NCBI GenBank assembly: GCA_021292105.1
Contig: CM037871.1
Location: forward strand, 22,006,057 to 22,070,056
Origin: Anadara kagoshimensis
Taxonomy: Eukaryota; Mollusca; Bivalvia; Arcoida; Arcidae
Reading direction: 5' to 3'
DNA length: 64,000 bases
Each line of letters starts with the position of its first letter. Within the stretch, counting starts at the first letter, position 1. The notes beneath the pieces were generated by a model, which was not told the origin of the DNA, ran no database searches, and worked only from the letters and a program-made list of their open reading frames with translations. The position numbers and the translations under genes are program-made. Below, in pieces: positions 45,801 through 55,800 of this stretch.

Positions 45801-47441
45801 TATTTCTTAATACCAAAGAAAATATTGAGTTCATAGTAGTATACTAGGACATAAATGGTATCTTCTTATGTAAGGAATAAATCTTTTTTTTTTCCTGTTT
45901 CAGGATTTTGAAGCAATTTTATGAAAAAAGTAGCTTGACGACCCCCTATTTTTTGTTTCAGAAATTCAAACTTATATATCCATGTGTAATATATGTGAAA
46001 ATCAGGGGTCGTATTCGACTTAGATTTTTAAGTATCTAAAAATTAACAAAAGGGTGTTACTTTTAATTTTCTGAAATTTCAATATTCTCTCTTGATAGGT
46101 GACACTGTAGAAAATCAGCATGTGACCGGAAGTGAAATTCTATTGATCCAAATAATGTTCATGACATAATGGTTAATTTAAATGCAAGACACATTGGGTT
46201 TCTAAGCATGACAAAAAATTATTAAAGCTTATTTGTTGACACCGGTGGTTATAATTTGATCATTTATCCCATGAAAATGGCCACCATGTGGGGCGTCAGA
46301 ACTTATTAAGCAAGTCCAAAACCTACCCTGAAATTTTGGCATGTGAATGGTTGATGCCCATGTACAACATGTTTTCAAGTGATTTGTAAAGTTTGAAACT
46401 ACCTTAAACTTTGTATCAAGATGAAAATCTGTTCTGCAAAAAAAGCTGATAAGAGCACTGACTAGAAAATCATAATCCATACCATACAAACATATGGGCC
46501 AAATCTTATATACCTTCTTAAAACTTCAGGGAAAATTAATCAGTAAAGACAGAAAATATCAGTAATGTCCTTCTGAAACAATCAACTTGATTGAAAAAAA
46601 TACACCTACTGCTGTAGCATGGACTGCTGTTTGTGCAGACTCTATACTATACCAACTACAGCAATATTACAAGGAACACAATTTTTTAAGTCTCACAAAA
46701 TCCAAAAGACCCTATGGCTTTCACAAGTCACTCGGATACCTACTGATGGAATTCAAACAGGCCGACATGGTTGCATGGTACCGTCACTGGCTTTCGAAGT
46801 CAAGTTGTGTGTTCGAATCTAAATCAGGACATTTTCTGAGATGATTTTCATCTCCTGCTCATAGTCACACTAGAGCTTTAAAGGTCATTACTAAAATAGT
46901 CTTTTGGATGAGACGCAAAACTGAGGTCTATGTCTCTGCACATTAACAACACATTATAGAGTTCAAGGAGTAGGTCACAACTAGAATTGATTAAAACAGA
47001 CTAAGCAAGATAAGAAGAAATGGGGTAATGTTGATACCTCTGATATTCAGTTTCACAAATACCTACTACACTACTTTCATTATCCACATTACATAGATCA
47101 TGAAGTATTGCGCTTTCACAAAATAATTCCTGATTGTCATCTCCCAGGTTAAATTTGTACAGCTAACTTTTGGGAATTGTGTTTGGTGAAAACAGTTTGC
47201 AATCGTTTTCACTATGCATCCGTTTACCTTGTGCATCTCCCTAGAAACAGCAGTGAGCACATGGTAAACAGATACAAGAGATTTTAATTTACAATTTACC
47301 TTCTAAAATTGGTGGAATACAGTTTGTTTGAATTTGTGTTGGTTTCGTTAATCCCATGGCTTTACACTGATTGTAAAGCCATTCATTTAAACCCAGTTCT
47401 TTAAATGGGTTATTTCTGTCCATTTTCAACATGCTGTCCAT
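33780..47441 (-). CDS. DDX49: DEAD-box ATP-dependent RNA helicase DDX49 (12 exons, complete)
   Basis: Joining 12 exons, all with GT-AG introns and matching phases, gives 458 residues (human DDX49: 483). Motifs: Q-motif LTKPTQIQ (31-38), Walker A AKTGSGKT (55-62), PTR (87-89), GG (115-116), TPGR (136-139), DEAD (161-164), SAT (192-194), IFTNTCK (259-265), RGLDIP (316-321) and HRVGRTAR (340-347); the tail after about 428 is Glu/Lys-rich and probably nucleolar-targeting. Known: DDX49 (yeast Dbp8 group) unwinds RNA during 18S/small-subunit ribosome assembly in the nucleolus. Exons (5' to 3'): 47441-47300, 44550-44427, 44045-43960, 43223-43102, 41781-41603, 40245-40105, 39347-39195, 38806-38709, 37296-37222, 35845-35757, 34663-34592, 33875-33780. 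Start ATG at 47441 has G at -3 and +4; in-frame ATGs at codons 4 and 7 are alternatives. Introns are full of SINEs and MITEs; partial duplicates of exon 8 and of the exon 2 acceptor are present. Confidence 0.97.
34155..34335 (+). mobile_element. tRNA-derived SINE, family C (Ser/Leu-like head)
   Basis: GTGGCCAAGGAGTTAAGG-like A-box region, then GAGTTCGATCCC (B box), followed by TGGTTGATGGACTGAGTGG. A decayed relative is at 35085-35285 (CAAGGTGTTAGCCTTGA). Lies in DDX49 intron 11. Confidence 0.6.
34592..34663 (-). CDS. DDX49: DDX49 exon 11
   Basis: Encodes [20 protein letters not shown] then LEGL, the family's C-terminal extension. Acceptor TTCTGCAG, donor ACTG|GTTAGT, phase 0. Confidence 0.92.
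35085..35285 (+). mobile_element. tRNA-derived SINE, family C, decayed
   Basis: Shares AAGGTGTnAGCCTTGA, CCCnAGT, CTTTACTGGT/TTTAATGGTT and the TnGTGGTGTTTAT block with 34155-34335; the B box is destroyed. Confidence 0.5.
35350..35665 (-). mobile_element. tRNA-derived SINE, family A
   Basis: The minus strand shows TGGCTTAGCTGGTAGAGTGC, a weak B box (TGTTCAAATCC), CTTTTGCTAAGC, and a tail near GAGTATTTCACTCATAT. Diverged; no clear target duplication. Lies in DDX49 intron 10. Confidence 0.7.
35757..35845 (-). CDS. DDX49: DDX49 exon 10
   Basis: Encodes [16 protein letters not shown] to SKREAEI. Acceptor CTGAATTCAG, donor AATT|GTAAGT, phase 0. Confidence 0.93.
35930..36122. mobile_element. MITE, 'TACTGTAAA...CGCGAAAATAAA' family
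   Basis: The left end ATACTGTAAAAGTATTTAAT and the right end CACCGCGAAAATAAATTCAT then TTACAGTAAT are inverted relatives of 30695-30872 (TTTTCGCGGTGTAC is shared). Confidence 0.6.
36201..36382. mobile_element. MITE, 'AAACCTG...AAAGGCC' family
   Basis: Left GTCCAACCTGACTTAAAGGT and right GGCCTTTATAGACAGGTTTG then ACTGT form inverted ends; internal CCTATAAAGGCCAGTAGAAT and ATAAAGGCCACTTTTACTGG pair with each other's family. Sister of 4853-5034. Confidence 0.65.
36780..36946 (+). mobile_element. Second hammerhead-repeat copy, ribozyme core mutated
   Basis: Homologous to 1729-1908 over its whole length. At 36883-36926 the ribozyme has CTGACAA for CTGATGA, AAAA for GAAA, and CCCTC for CCGTC; stem I 5' strand AGCACTA and most of stem II survive. 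Self-cleavage is not expected. Lies in DDX49 intron 9. Confidence 0.75.
37222..37296 (-). CDS. DDX49: DDX49 exon 9
   Basis: Encodes [20 protein letters not shown] then EAFV. Acceptor AAATTTTAG, donor GTCA|GTGAGT, phase 1. Confidence 0.95.
37581..37876 (+). mobile_element. tRNA-derived SINE, family A
   Basis: Head CCACTGTAGCAGCTTAGTTG, B box GGGTTTGAACCC, then TCTGACCCAAGACTTAAAAG, TCTATAGCTGTTGATATCTC and GTGAAATATTCGTGATTGGG. A possible 7-bp duplication TTCTTTA flanks it (37574-37580 and 37877-37883). In DDX49 intron 8, antisense to the gene. Confidence 0.8.
38031..38505. repeat. Dispersed repeat, about 450 bp, copy 1
   Basis: Collinear with 48771-49230: shared blocks include TTTTGGAAATTTGATCAAGT, GGTGTGATCATCATGAATAT, CATTTATAGTTGTTC and GAGTTTGTTGGAAAATACAA. 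Same orientation. It abuts the decayed duplicate of DDX49 exon 8. Class unknown; no terminal repeats or ORF. Confidence 0.75.
38506..38656 (-). pseudogene. Two tandem decayed partial copies of DDX49 exon 8
   Basis: 38506-38571 and 38595-38656 each repeat the 3' half of exon 8 and the start of intron 8. The first still reads [14 protein letters not shown], altering motif VI, and has lost the GGTATG donor. The second keeps the donor TTGGTATGTATAAG but has a deletion and an in-frame stop (VYTELA*). Neither has an acceptor, so they are probably spliced out with intron 8. Confidence 0.85.
38709..38806 (-). CDS. DDX49: DDX49 exon 8
   Basis: Encodes [14 protein letters not shown] and motif [11 protein letters not shown]. 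Acceptor TATTGTAG, donor GCTG|GTATGT, phase 1. Two decayed copies of its 3' half plus donor follow it in tandem (38595-38656 and 38506-38571). Confidence 0.95.
39195..39347 (-). CDS. DDX49: DDX49 exon 7
   Basis: Encodes [13 protein letters not shown] through [10 protein letters not shown]. Acceptor CAATTGTAG, donor AGTCG|GTATGT, phase 2. Confidence 0.95.
39420..39600 (-). mobile_element. tRNA-derived SINE, family B, decayed
   Basis: GGTGTTTTATGCCTCTGTTT, TATATACAGGCAGTCAGTTC and GATGATGGAGGAAA match the 2510-2705 copy; the head reads TTTTAACCTAGATGGTG at right. In DDX49 intron 6. Confidence 0.6.
40105..40245 (-). CDS. DDX49: DDX49 exon 6
   Basis: Encodes [20 protein letters not shown] and IMIFTNTC (motif IV). 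Acceptor TTTTTACAG, donor TGCAA|GTAAGA, phase 2. Confidence 0.95.
41220..41362 (-). mobile_element. tRNA-derived SINE fragment (Ser/Leu-like head)
   Basis: The minus strand starts ACAGGTGGCTGAGTGGTTAG, a perfect A box (TGGCTGAGTGG), then a weak B box (TGATTCAAAGG). In DDX49 intron 5. Confidence 0.5.
41603..41781 (-). CDS. DDX49: DDX49 exon 5
   Basis: Encodes VLDEADRL (Walker B/DEAD) and LLFSATM. Acceptor CTCCCTTAG, donor TCTGA|GTAAGT, phase 2. Confidence 0.95.
41903..41928. repeat. (ACAG)n microsatellite
   Basis: Six ACAG units with one interruption, in DDX49 intron 4. Confidence 0.85.
42085..42444 (+). mobile_element. tRNA-derived SINE, family A, with 12-bp target duplication
   Basis: The best-preserved copy. 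GCGGTAGCTCAGTTGGTAGA (A box) and GTGGGTTCGAACCCCGG (B box), then TCTGACCCAAGACTTGAAAG, an (AAATG)5 tract at 42218-42243, GCCTATAGCTGGCGACGTCT and CTTGACTGGGACGTTAAACA, ending in an (ACTCA)3-like tail. ATATTTCGTAGG flanks it at 42073-42084 and 42445-42456. Antisense within DDX49 intron 4. Confidence 0.92.
43102..43223 (-). CDS. DDX49: DDX49 exon 4
   Basis: Encodes [16 protein letters not shown], the TPGR motif and KKIRYL. Acceptor ATTTACTAG, donor ATCTG|GTATGA, phase 0. Confidence 0.95.
43960..44045 (-). CDS. DDX49: DDX49 exon 3
   Basis: Encodes [16 protein letters not shown] to ITGGL. Acceptor TTATTACAG, donor TTTAG|GTAGGT, phase 1. Confidence 0.95.
44427..44550 (-). CDS. DDX49: DDX49 exon 2
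   Basis: Encodes Walker [10 protein letters not shown] through LTPTR. Acceptor TTTATTCCAG|GTAAAG; the same acceptor sequence is repeated 40 bp upstream (44590). Donor ACAAG|GTATAA, phase 2. Confidence 0.95.
45000..46220. other. No gene seen (DDX49 intron 1)
   Basis: Intronic DNA between exons 1 and 2. A (T)n run near 45885. Short ORFs here are not exon-like. Confidence 0.5.
46755..46960 (+). mobile_element. tRNA-derived SINE, another type
   Basis: TGTGTTCGAATCT (B box) follows GGTTGCATGGTACCGTCACT; the body has TTTTGGATGAGACGCAAAAC and TGAGGTCTATGTCTCTGCAC, the kind of conserved central block seen in metazoan SINEs. In DDX49 intron 1; the plus ORF at 46587-46844 overlaps it and is not a gene. 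Confidence 0.6.
47300..47441 (-). CDS. DDX49: DDX49 exon 1
   Basis: Residues 1-47 and one base of Gly48; contains the Q motif. Donor GAAG|GTAAAT, phase 1. Confidence 0.93.
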
Positions 47442-47485
47442 TTCCGCATTCTGTGCTGAAAAGAAGCTCTAGAACGTCATGACAA

Positions 47486-47579
47486 TTTCCGGTTATCTCA
47501 AACGCTATTGCGATCACGATCATAAAGAATACTAAAACACAAAATGAATTACCGGAACGACTACAATGTGTTTCCGGAA
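47486..47579 (-). promoter_or_regulatory. Candidate DDX49 promoter with ETS-type sites
   Basis: Three TTCCGG/CCGGAA cores (47486-47492, 47552-47557, 47572-47579) lie 45-140 bp upstream of the start codon. ETS/GABP-type sites are typical of housekeeping promoters. No TATA box is evident. Confidence 0.45.
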
Positions 47580-47599
47580 ATAAAATAAAAATAATAAAT

Positions 47600-48770
47600 A
47601 AATGGAATTCTTTATATACATGACATGTATATACATCTTGGACAAGGTCACATGGAGAATAGAAAAAATAGGTAACTTTTTTGTACTAATTTTCTCTTAT
47701 TTTGTGAATGACCTTTTTTTAATAAAAAAGAATCTGTATCTTAACAGCACATATTTGCTGATAAACATTGAAAATTCATCTAAATGAAATGGTCTTAAAG
47801 CCATGAAAATATGAACCCACGAAATCATCACAAAAGGCATTACTTTGTGACAGGACTAGGTCCCATCACACAACGCATTACCCGGTACTTTGTGACTAGT
47901 AATACTCCCTCCTTAAATCCTTATTACTATGAAGGTGCTTATTAATTCACGAGGAAAATGTGCAGCCAATCAACCAGCAATATTGCAAGAAAAGTGGAGT
48001 GATGGAGTTACCACCCAAGTCAAGATTCTTTCATTTATATCAAGGTCAGTCCATGGATAGTTGAGGAAACCAGAGTGCCAAGAGAAAATCATCAACCAAG
48101 AAGCACTGTGATCTATAATGGTACTTTAGCCCACTTGACCTCTGAGGCCCGAGATCTCAAGAAGGCTACAAGTAACACACAACTCTAATCCCTGTTTATT
48201 CTAATAACAATATTTATTATGCTATATTAATTTTATACAATAATATTTAATAACAAAAAATACACAAGTATTTACTATTACAAACATTGATAAAGACACA
48301 TATAAATACAGATATAGTGACATGTTGTTAATATTCAATAACATTCTACCTTTTATGTAACAGAAATGAAGGTGTCAGTATGTATTTCAGCATCACCATC
48401 TGATCAACAGATGAACACACACAGAATGATTATCTTTGAATTACAGTGATACCTGTATAATCCTAACCTATCTAAGCTGAACTTCATTTGTAACAGGAGT
48501 GAAGTAATGGCTGTTTTATGCTCCAGTCAAGACTTTCTCTTGATATGGTATGTTCTGGATGGTGGAGGAAACCTGAGTGCCTTGAGAAAACCATGGCCTT
48601 CAGAAAGCAACTTTTTATTAAGAGTGGAGTAATGGTGATTTTATGCCCCAGTCAAGATTCTTTCACCATCAGCTCTGAGCAATGGAGGAAACCTGAGTAC
48701 CGGTACCTTAAGAAAACTACTAACATCAGCAAGTAACTTTTAAGGATGTACCATGAATCATCAATGCAAA
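47600..48770. other. Intergenic between DDX49 and GNB5; family B SINE copies
   Basis: No gene. Family B SINE remnants at 47993-48110 and a tandem pair at 48498-48740 (CCCAGTCAAGATTCTTTCA, GGAGGAAACCTGAGT twice). The rest is AT-rich. Confidence 0.6.
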
Positions 48771-49230
48771 ATGCACTGACCTAACCAAATTATACTTTTA
48801 AATGAAAACATCGTTATTCAGTTCTCCTGTACATAAGAGAAATTTTGGGAAAATTTTGGAAATTTGATCAAGTTTGTATACCAATTGGGCCTCATTCAAA
48901 ATTACATCATGGTATTTAGGATCAGGTAGTCATTGTTGTTTGGGGCTTTCCAGGTGTGATCATCATGAATATTCCAATTATTACATAACATTTATAGTTG
49001 TTCAGTGTAAGAAGATACAGAAGGGATAATTTTGACATAGTTATATTTGTTGTTTTGTACAGAATTAAATTCACTTTTGGATGAATGAAAAATATTTTTC
49101 CTATTAGGTCAGTAGATTCTGTATCAAGTTTTGACAATTTATTTGGAGTTTGTTGGAAAATACAACCTTATTCTTGCATTTTCCATGTGCATTCAATTTT
49201 TAGAAATACATTAATATTCAATCTCAAGTA
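48771..49230. repeat. Dispersed repeat, about 450 bp, copy 2
   Basis: Collinear sister of 38031-38505 in the same orientation, with small indels. It lies outside the genes. Confidence 0.75.
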
Positions 49231-49269
49231 TCATGAAAACCTAATTCTGAAAATGAGAAAAAAGTACAT

Positions 49270-52200
49270 TTAACATCTAATCTAGCATGAACATGTACAT
49301 GTAATCCTAAACTACATCACAGAAAAAGAAATAAAAAATTCTTTAAATAAACAATAAAGAAAACAACTTAAATAATAATTATAATATTGCACCTTGAACA
49401 AAAAATATTATTATCTCCCCTGATAATCTATAGCTAATCACAGATGTAAAAGAATTTTGTTTACCTTAAAAACAAACATGTCATGTCACCCTCATATTGC
49501 AAACATTGTATTTGGGATCACAATATTTAAATCCAGAATGGTACTGATTCCACAATGGTACTCATAATAAGTAAAGAGTAGACACTTGAACTTCTACTAT
49601 TTTCATTCCGATTCTATTATCCAATGGAAATAATTGTTCTGTTCCGGAACCTTATTTTTTTTTAGTGTAAAGTGAATTAAAAACTCCACCAGATTAGTTT
49701 AGGATTTCATTAACCATTAATCATGATTGAGTACCTTATTTGGTCTTTATATAGTCACTGTCAAATTTAGACACAATTATTTATAACACTTTTCTATTAC
49801 CTATCTAATCAATGTTCCCATAGATACTATTCTCCATAAAAGGAATTTACTGATCTTGTCAAGTATCAAAAGTCTGTTGAAAAATCAAAAACATGCACAC
49901 AGTAAATGAGTTTTTTTTAAAAAAAAAAAGAACATTATTACCTGGTCATTTGTAATCAGACTACTACGAGCCTTAAGGATGGAGTTGAGTGAAGTAATAT
50001 AAATAATAATAAACATAATAATAATAACTCAGAGTATAAATACAACAACAAAATCAAAGTTAAATTATATTGCACTTAAAGATAAAATAATTAAATTGTG
50101 AAAATGATAAAAGTATTTGATGTCCATTATCGGTGATCTGAATTTATGGCACAAAATGGGACTAGCTGATATAATGCACACTTATAAGATTATATGTGTC
50201 AATTGTACAAAATGATACTAGCTAAAATAATATGAATGTGATGAAACAGAAATTAAATTTGTGATTGATTGATTGTATTGAAATTCTATAACTTTATCAG
50301 TTTTCATCATTTTTAACTCTTTATAAAATTAGTCCACTAAATTAGACCAGACCCTTTATATTATACACACTGTAAACAGGCTGTTAACACTACAAAAGTG
50401 TATGTACGTAAAAAAGCTGAGTATGTAATTAACTGAAGTATAAATGTATAGCAGTTCATATTGCAATTGTTTGCTAAAATGCATGTGAATGAAGGGATTA
50501 CAGTAGTTTCTTAATACAGTTCTGAATTATTTTATTGGAAAATTTGACATACTATTTACTGGTAGTCTACCAAATTATCATGTACCACAATGCCATGTTT
50601 CAGGAACACTTGTGAAAACAAAAATATAAAATATATTACTGGTAATGCAAAAGTAATAATGAGTGTCTAAATTGTAATATCATGAACAATAAAAAAAGTG
50701 ATACTCCAAAAATATCTGATGTCAATTTCTATTCATTTTCAGGCTATGATAAAACTAATGCATACTTTTCTGAAAAATTCTATATCAGATTCTGTCATTT
50801 TGGACAAAGGGGCTAGACAAAAACAAATTTCCACTCGCGCAAAACCAATAATTCTCTGAATTCAGGGCCAAATGAGTTCTAAACTCAAAACATGCATATT
50901 TATTATCTAGAGAACTGGCAGTATGTATGAAATGTTTACTGTTCTGATGGCAGTAAAAAGGGAAGAACATGGCAGACTTGACACCAATGAAATTTCCAAG
51001 CCCTGTGAAGTTACATGCATGTTAGAATTGTCATAAGACTGTAATGATTTGATATAATGTGTTTAAGTTACAAAAAATTGTAACAATGGCAGCTTTTATT
51101 TTTTCTCAACAAACATCTGAATTGAATTTTTTATTGATATATAAAATTTATTATTATTAACACAATGAATCTGTACATTTTTTCTTATAAAACTCTTAAA
51201 ACATCTAATATTATAACAATCTACAATTTACTGGATTTTATACATATTTATTAATAATAAAACATATATATTTATTTATATATCATAACTAAAAACATAT
51301 ACCTATAAAAGTTTTAACATAAAATAAAAAATATTTTGATCTCAAAAAGCATTATATATGAAATAAAAAGACTTTTAAAAGATTAAAAACAAAAAATTGT
51401 ATTTAACCAATATACTATTTAATGCTAGAAATAATACTTCTTGTAACAGTACAGTAGTTCCACATGTACCAGTACTTTATAATTTATATAGAATAAATAA
51501 CACAAAGTGGTCGGTACAAATACTCAACTACATTGGGCCTAAAAATAACTAATAACTAAAAAATCAACACCATCAAGACAATCTAGTGATTGTTGGGGAC
51601 GTCCTGGCCCAGGTAAAAAGGAGGCCATATTTTCAGACTGTGCCGATATAAAAACATATTTTGTTGCCTTTAATATGAAAAGATCAGTATTAAGTATTAA
51701 GGAGAAAAAAGTAGAATTGGTTTTTATCAAAACTCAACTAAGACTATGAACATGGACCAAGGTTGGCTGAAACAGTATTTTTGGTGGGACAAAATTATTA
51801 TTTTGGGACTAACGATGCAAGGGCCCCTTAGGGTTGGTCCAAAGACAGTATTTTGGGGGGACAAAATAATTATTATGGGACTAATGATGTGATGGCCCCC
51901 TTCTAGATTGAACACTATGAGATGATAGATTCAATAGAGTTCTGAACCAAACTAATAATAAACTTGACATACAACACTTCATAGCATGTTTCATTTACAG
52001 ACGGCATCTTCAGTATTCTCTTGTTCTCTTGTTAGTGTTGATTAGTTAAACTCTCTCAATTTTTTTGTGGAGTGTAATATAACAAGTCTCAATTGCACAT
52101 CCATTGCATGCTGCTTCAGTTTGATGTTCTTATTTCCAATGTATTTAAAGTGAACAGGTTAAACTTTTTACATTTTGGGGTACTTCAATCAGAAATCATG

Positions 52201-52660
52201 GTTTACAGCCTGGTCTGCTACAATATGAAATGAAGTAATCTGAACCATGCTAAGTTCTTAAGAGCATGTGTAAACTATTTTGAAGTACATGCACTTCATT
52301 ATCACATCAAATAGCGAACCAGAGTTGAGTTCTATAATCAATGTCGCCATGGTTGCTGATTAAACTATCTCTTTATGAACATTAGTACTGAAAATAGCAT
52401 GATGATTTTGTGAAATTTTGAACTTTACTGGTACTCCCAATATAATAAGTAATATTCTGTACATGTAGTATGTGAATTACAACATGAACAACTCGTATAA
52501 AACTCCTATATGTATATATTAGGAAATTTGAAAAAAATATTTCTAACATTAAATAGTAGTTTTACATTTTACACAATAAAATTATTGCAAAAAACTTTTA
52601 AATCATGTCTAATACTTATGTATGACTATCAATGTATAAAAACATTTTGACTAGATAAAT
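49270..52660. other. No coding sequence; may include GNB5 3' UTR
   Basis: Very AT-rich. A two-copy tandem repeat at about 51770-51905 (GACAAAATnATTATTnTGGGACTAA blocks, each ending in GGGCCCC- or GGCCCCC-like DNA). The ORFs are short and unassigned. The proximal part may be the 3' UTR of GNB5, whose end was not fixed. Confidence 0.45.
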
Positions 52661-52668
52661 CGTCAACA

Positions 52669-52764
52669 GATCACATGTGACAATACACATGACAGATCAC
52701 GTATGAAAATACACATGTGACAATACACATGACAGATCACGTGTGACAATACACATGACAGATA
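52669..52764. repeat. Short tandem repeat with CACATGTG/CACGTG palindromes
   Basis: TGACAATACACATGACAGAT recurs three times with intervening CACATGTG, CACGTATG and CACGTGTG. It lies 37-132 bp downstream of the GNB5 stop codon, so probably in the 3' UTR. Confidence 0.8.
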
Positions 52765-52800
52765 TAGTTTGTGCCCAATATATAAAGCATTTCTTGACAA

Positions 52801-52812
52801 TTACGCCCAGAT
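52801..52812 (-). CDS. GNB5: GNB5 last coding micro-exon (12 nt)
   Basis: ATCTGGGCGTAA: Ile-Trp-Ala-stop, after the acceptor TTTTTCTGTTTCAG. It completes ...DNTLK with IWA, matching the conserved C-terminal [VI]WA of G-beta proteins. The intron is 3.5 kb and contains a nested SINE and the pearl-like element. Confidence 0.88.
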   Translation of the reverse strand: MWA

Positions 52813-55800
52813 CTGAAACAGAAAAAAAGCATACAGTTGACTATAAAATAGTACATGTATATAGACAAGATGACTGACAAGATACAACAGCAATGTATAG
52901 ACTATTTTCGCAAGTTTCCTTTCTTGCAGTTCTTTTATTACAGAACTGACTGACTTGTTATAAGTGAAAGAATCATGACTGTGGTATCACTCTGCTTTTC
53001 TCATAGAATTTACCTATTTTCTATTTAAATACCTGTACCTTTGTACTGTGGAGAAGGAAATGAAAGAACATAGACTAACTTGGAAAGAACTGGAGAGGAT
53101 GGCACAAAATAGAGAAAAGTGGAAAATCTAGTCCTTGCCCTATGTGCCCCCGGTCAAAAAAAGGACTAGGTAGGTAGGTACTAGGTAGGTACCTTTTTAT
53201 GTCACCAATAGGGAACTCTGATCTATAATTACACCTAGTGTTTTATATGTACCAATATATATGTTATAAATATAAAATCATTAATGCAAGTGACTAACAG
53301 TTTGTGTATCGAGGCTTTAGTGTTGGGTGTGTTGAATGGTGTTAAATGTCTCAGTCAAGATTATTTCACTCATATCAGTCATGTCTGGTTTGTTGGATGA
53401 AACCCAAATATCTGAATAAAACCTCAGACTTCAGCAAGCAAACTGAAAACTTTTTCACATTAGGATCTCATCACTATGGTAGCTCAGTTGGTAGAGTGCT
53501 TGTTCTGTATATGGTAGGTGTGGATTCAAACTCCAGCTAGGTCTGATCAAGACTTCAAAATCAAAAGTGACTGCTTGCCAAGCACTCTGCATTTTAAAGA
53601 ACCCTGTCTGGCAAATTGCCCTAAATGCAACACAAAGGTAAAAATTTCTGCCACTTTACCTATAGCTGGTGGTGTCTCAATATAAGTGACATATTCCAGA
53701 CTGGGATGTAAAACCCCATTTATTCAATCAATCACATTAGGATCTGCCCTACTAGCATTTCAATCCAAGTATTGAGAGACTGTGATCTGAAAACTGGCAT
53801 TAACATAAAGTTACATACAAAGTTAAAGGTGGTTTTTGTTGTTAGGGATTGTGTGAAATATCTAAGGTTATTTTTAACTTCTACTATTAAACTATGGACC
53901 TATAAAAAGCTTGTTACAATAAGTCTCTCTTATAAAAGAAATTTGGTGTAAAGGTATATGCAAAAAATAAATCCTATGTCATGTGGAAAAGAACCAGAGG
54001 CTCAGTGTGGCTGAGCCTGTATCGCTCACCTGACTAAAATGCTTTTAAAGCAAATTTGTATTCCAGTGATGAAAAAATGCACTGTTTATATCAGACAGAA
54101 TGGCTAAGGAAATCACTGTAGAACTATATGTACCATTCACAGTTTTTTTCAATCTGATTAAAATCACATCTCTCACTTGCTCCCCCATTTTTGATATAGA
54201 CGCGGAGTGGGAGATCTGAGGAAACACCGTTTAGGGGCATATGTGAATGAGCTATTGTTGTAACATTTATTGTCCAATGAAATTTCAGCTTCCGAGATTT
54301 TGAAAGTGTTTTGCCTTTATTGTAAATGAAACGGGCAATTTGAATTTGTCAATCTAAGTAAAAGACCTTCCATACATCATTACCATAAAGTTTGGTTCTA
54401 TTTGCTTCAGTAGCTTTAGAGGAGATAGCAAATACATGTATATGCTATTCCCATAGGGTTAAACTATGATCTGTGCTGGCAGCCATCTTTTTTTGTGGAT
54501 CAAAAAAATGTCCACAATCTAAGTAAAGAACCATCTATACATCATTCCTGTAAAGTTTGATTCAATTTGCTTTAGTAGCTTCAAAGGAAATAGCAAATAT
54601 ATGCTTTTCCCATAGGGTCCAATGTGAAACAATGTTCTCCACTGGCAGCCATGTTTTATGACAGATCAGGAAAATTTTGGCAATCTATGTAAAGGACCTT
54701 CTATACATCATTCCTGTAAAGTTTGGTTCAATTTGCTTCAGTCATTTCTGAAGACATAGTCAAAAATGTGTTTTTCCCATAAAGTCCAATGTTAAACTAT
54801 CTTTTGCGCTGACAGCCATGTTTTTTGGCAGATCAGAAAATTTTTGGCAATCTATGTAAAGGACCTTTTATACATCATTCCTGTAAAGTTTGGTTCAATT
54901 TGCTTCAGTCATTTCTGAGGACATAGTCAAAAATGTGTTTTTCCCATAGGGTCCAATGTTAAACTATCGTCTACCCTGGCGGCCATGTTTTTTGGCGGAT
55001 CAAAAAAATTTGGGCAATCTATGTAAAGGACCTTCTATACATCATTCCTGTAAAGTTTGGTTCAATTTGCTTCAGTCATTTCTGAGGACATAGTCAAAAA
55101 TGCGTTTTTCCCATAGGGTCCAATGTTAAACTACCTTTTGCGCTGGCAGCCATGTTTTTTGGCCAATCAGGAAAATTTTGGCAATCTATGTAAAGGACCT
55201 TCTATACATCATTCCTGTAAAGTTTGGTTCAATTTGCTTCCCAAGCTTCAGAGGAAATAGCATATATATGCTTTTCCCATAGGGTCCAATGTTAAACTAT
55301 CTTCTGCGCTGGCGGCCATGTTTTTTGGTGGATCAGAAAAATTTTGGCAATCTAAGTAAAGGACCTTCTATACATCATTTCTGTAAAGTTTGGTTAAATT
55401 CGCTTCAGTCATTTCTGAGGAGATAGCCAAAATGCGTTTTTCCCATAGGGTCCCATGTTAAACTACCTTTTGCTCTGGCAGCCATGTTTTTTGGCCAATC
55501 AGAAAAATTTTGGCAATCTATGTAAAGGACCTCCAATACATCATTCCTCTAAAGTTTGGTTAAGTTTGCTTCAATAGTTTCAGAGGAGATAGCCAAAATG
55601 TGTTTTTCCCATAGGCTCCAATGTTAAACTATGTTCCCCGCTGGCAGCCATATTTTTAGGCGGATCAGAAAAATTTGGGCAATCTTTGCAAAAGACCTTC
55701 TATACATTATTCCTGGAAAGTTTAATTGAATTCGCTTCAGTTGTTTCAGAGGAGATAGCCAAAATGTGCGTTTTCCCATAGGGCCCAATGTTAAACTTTG

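Noticed and set aside
46587-46844. 85-codon plus ORF
   Set aside because: Overlaps a tRNA-derived SINE in DDX49 intron 1.
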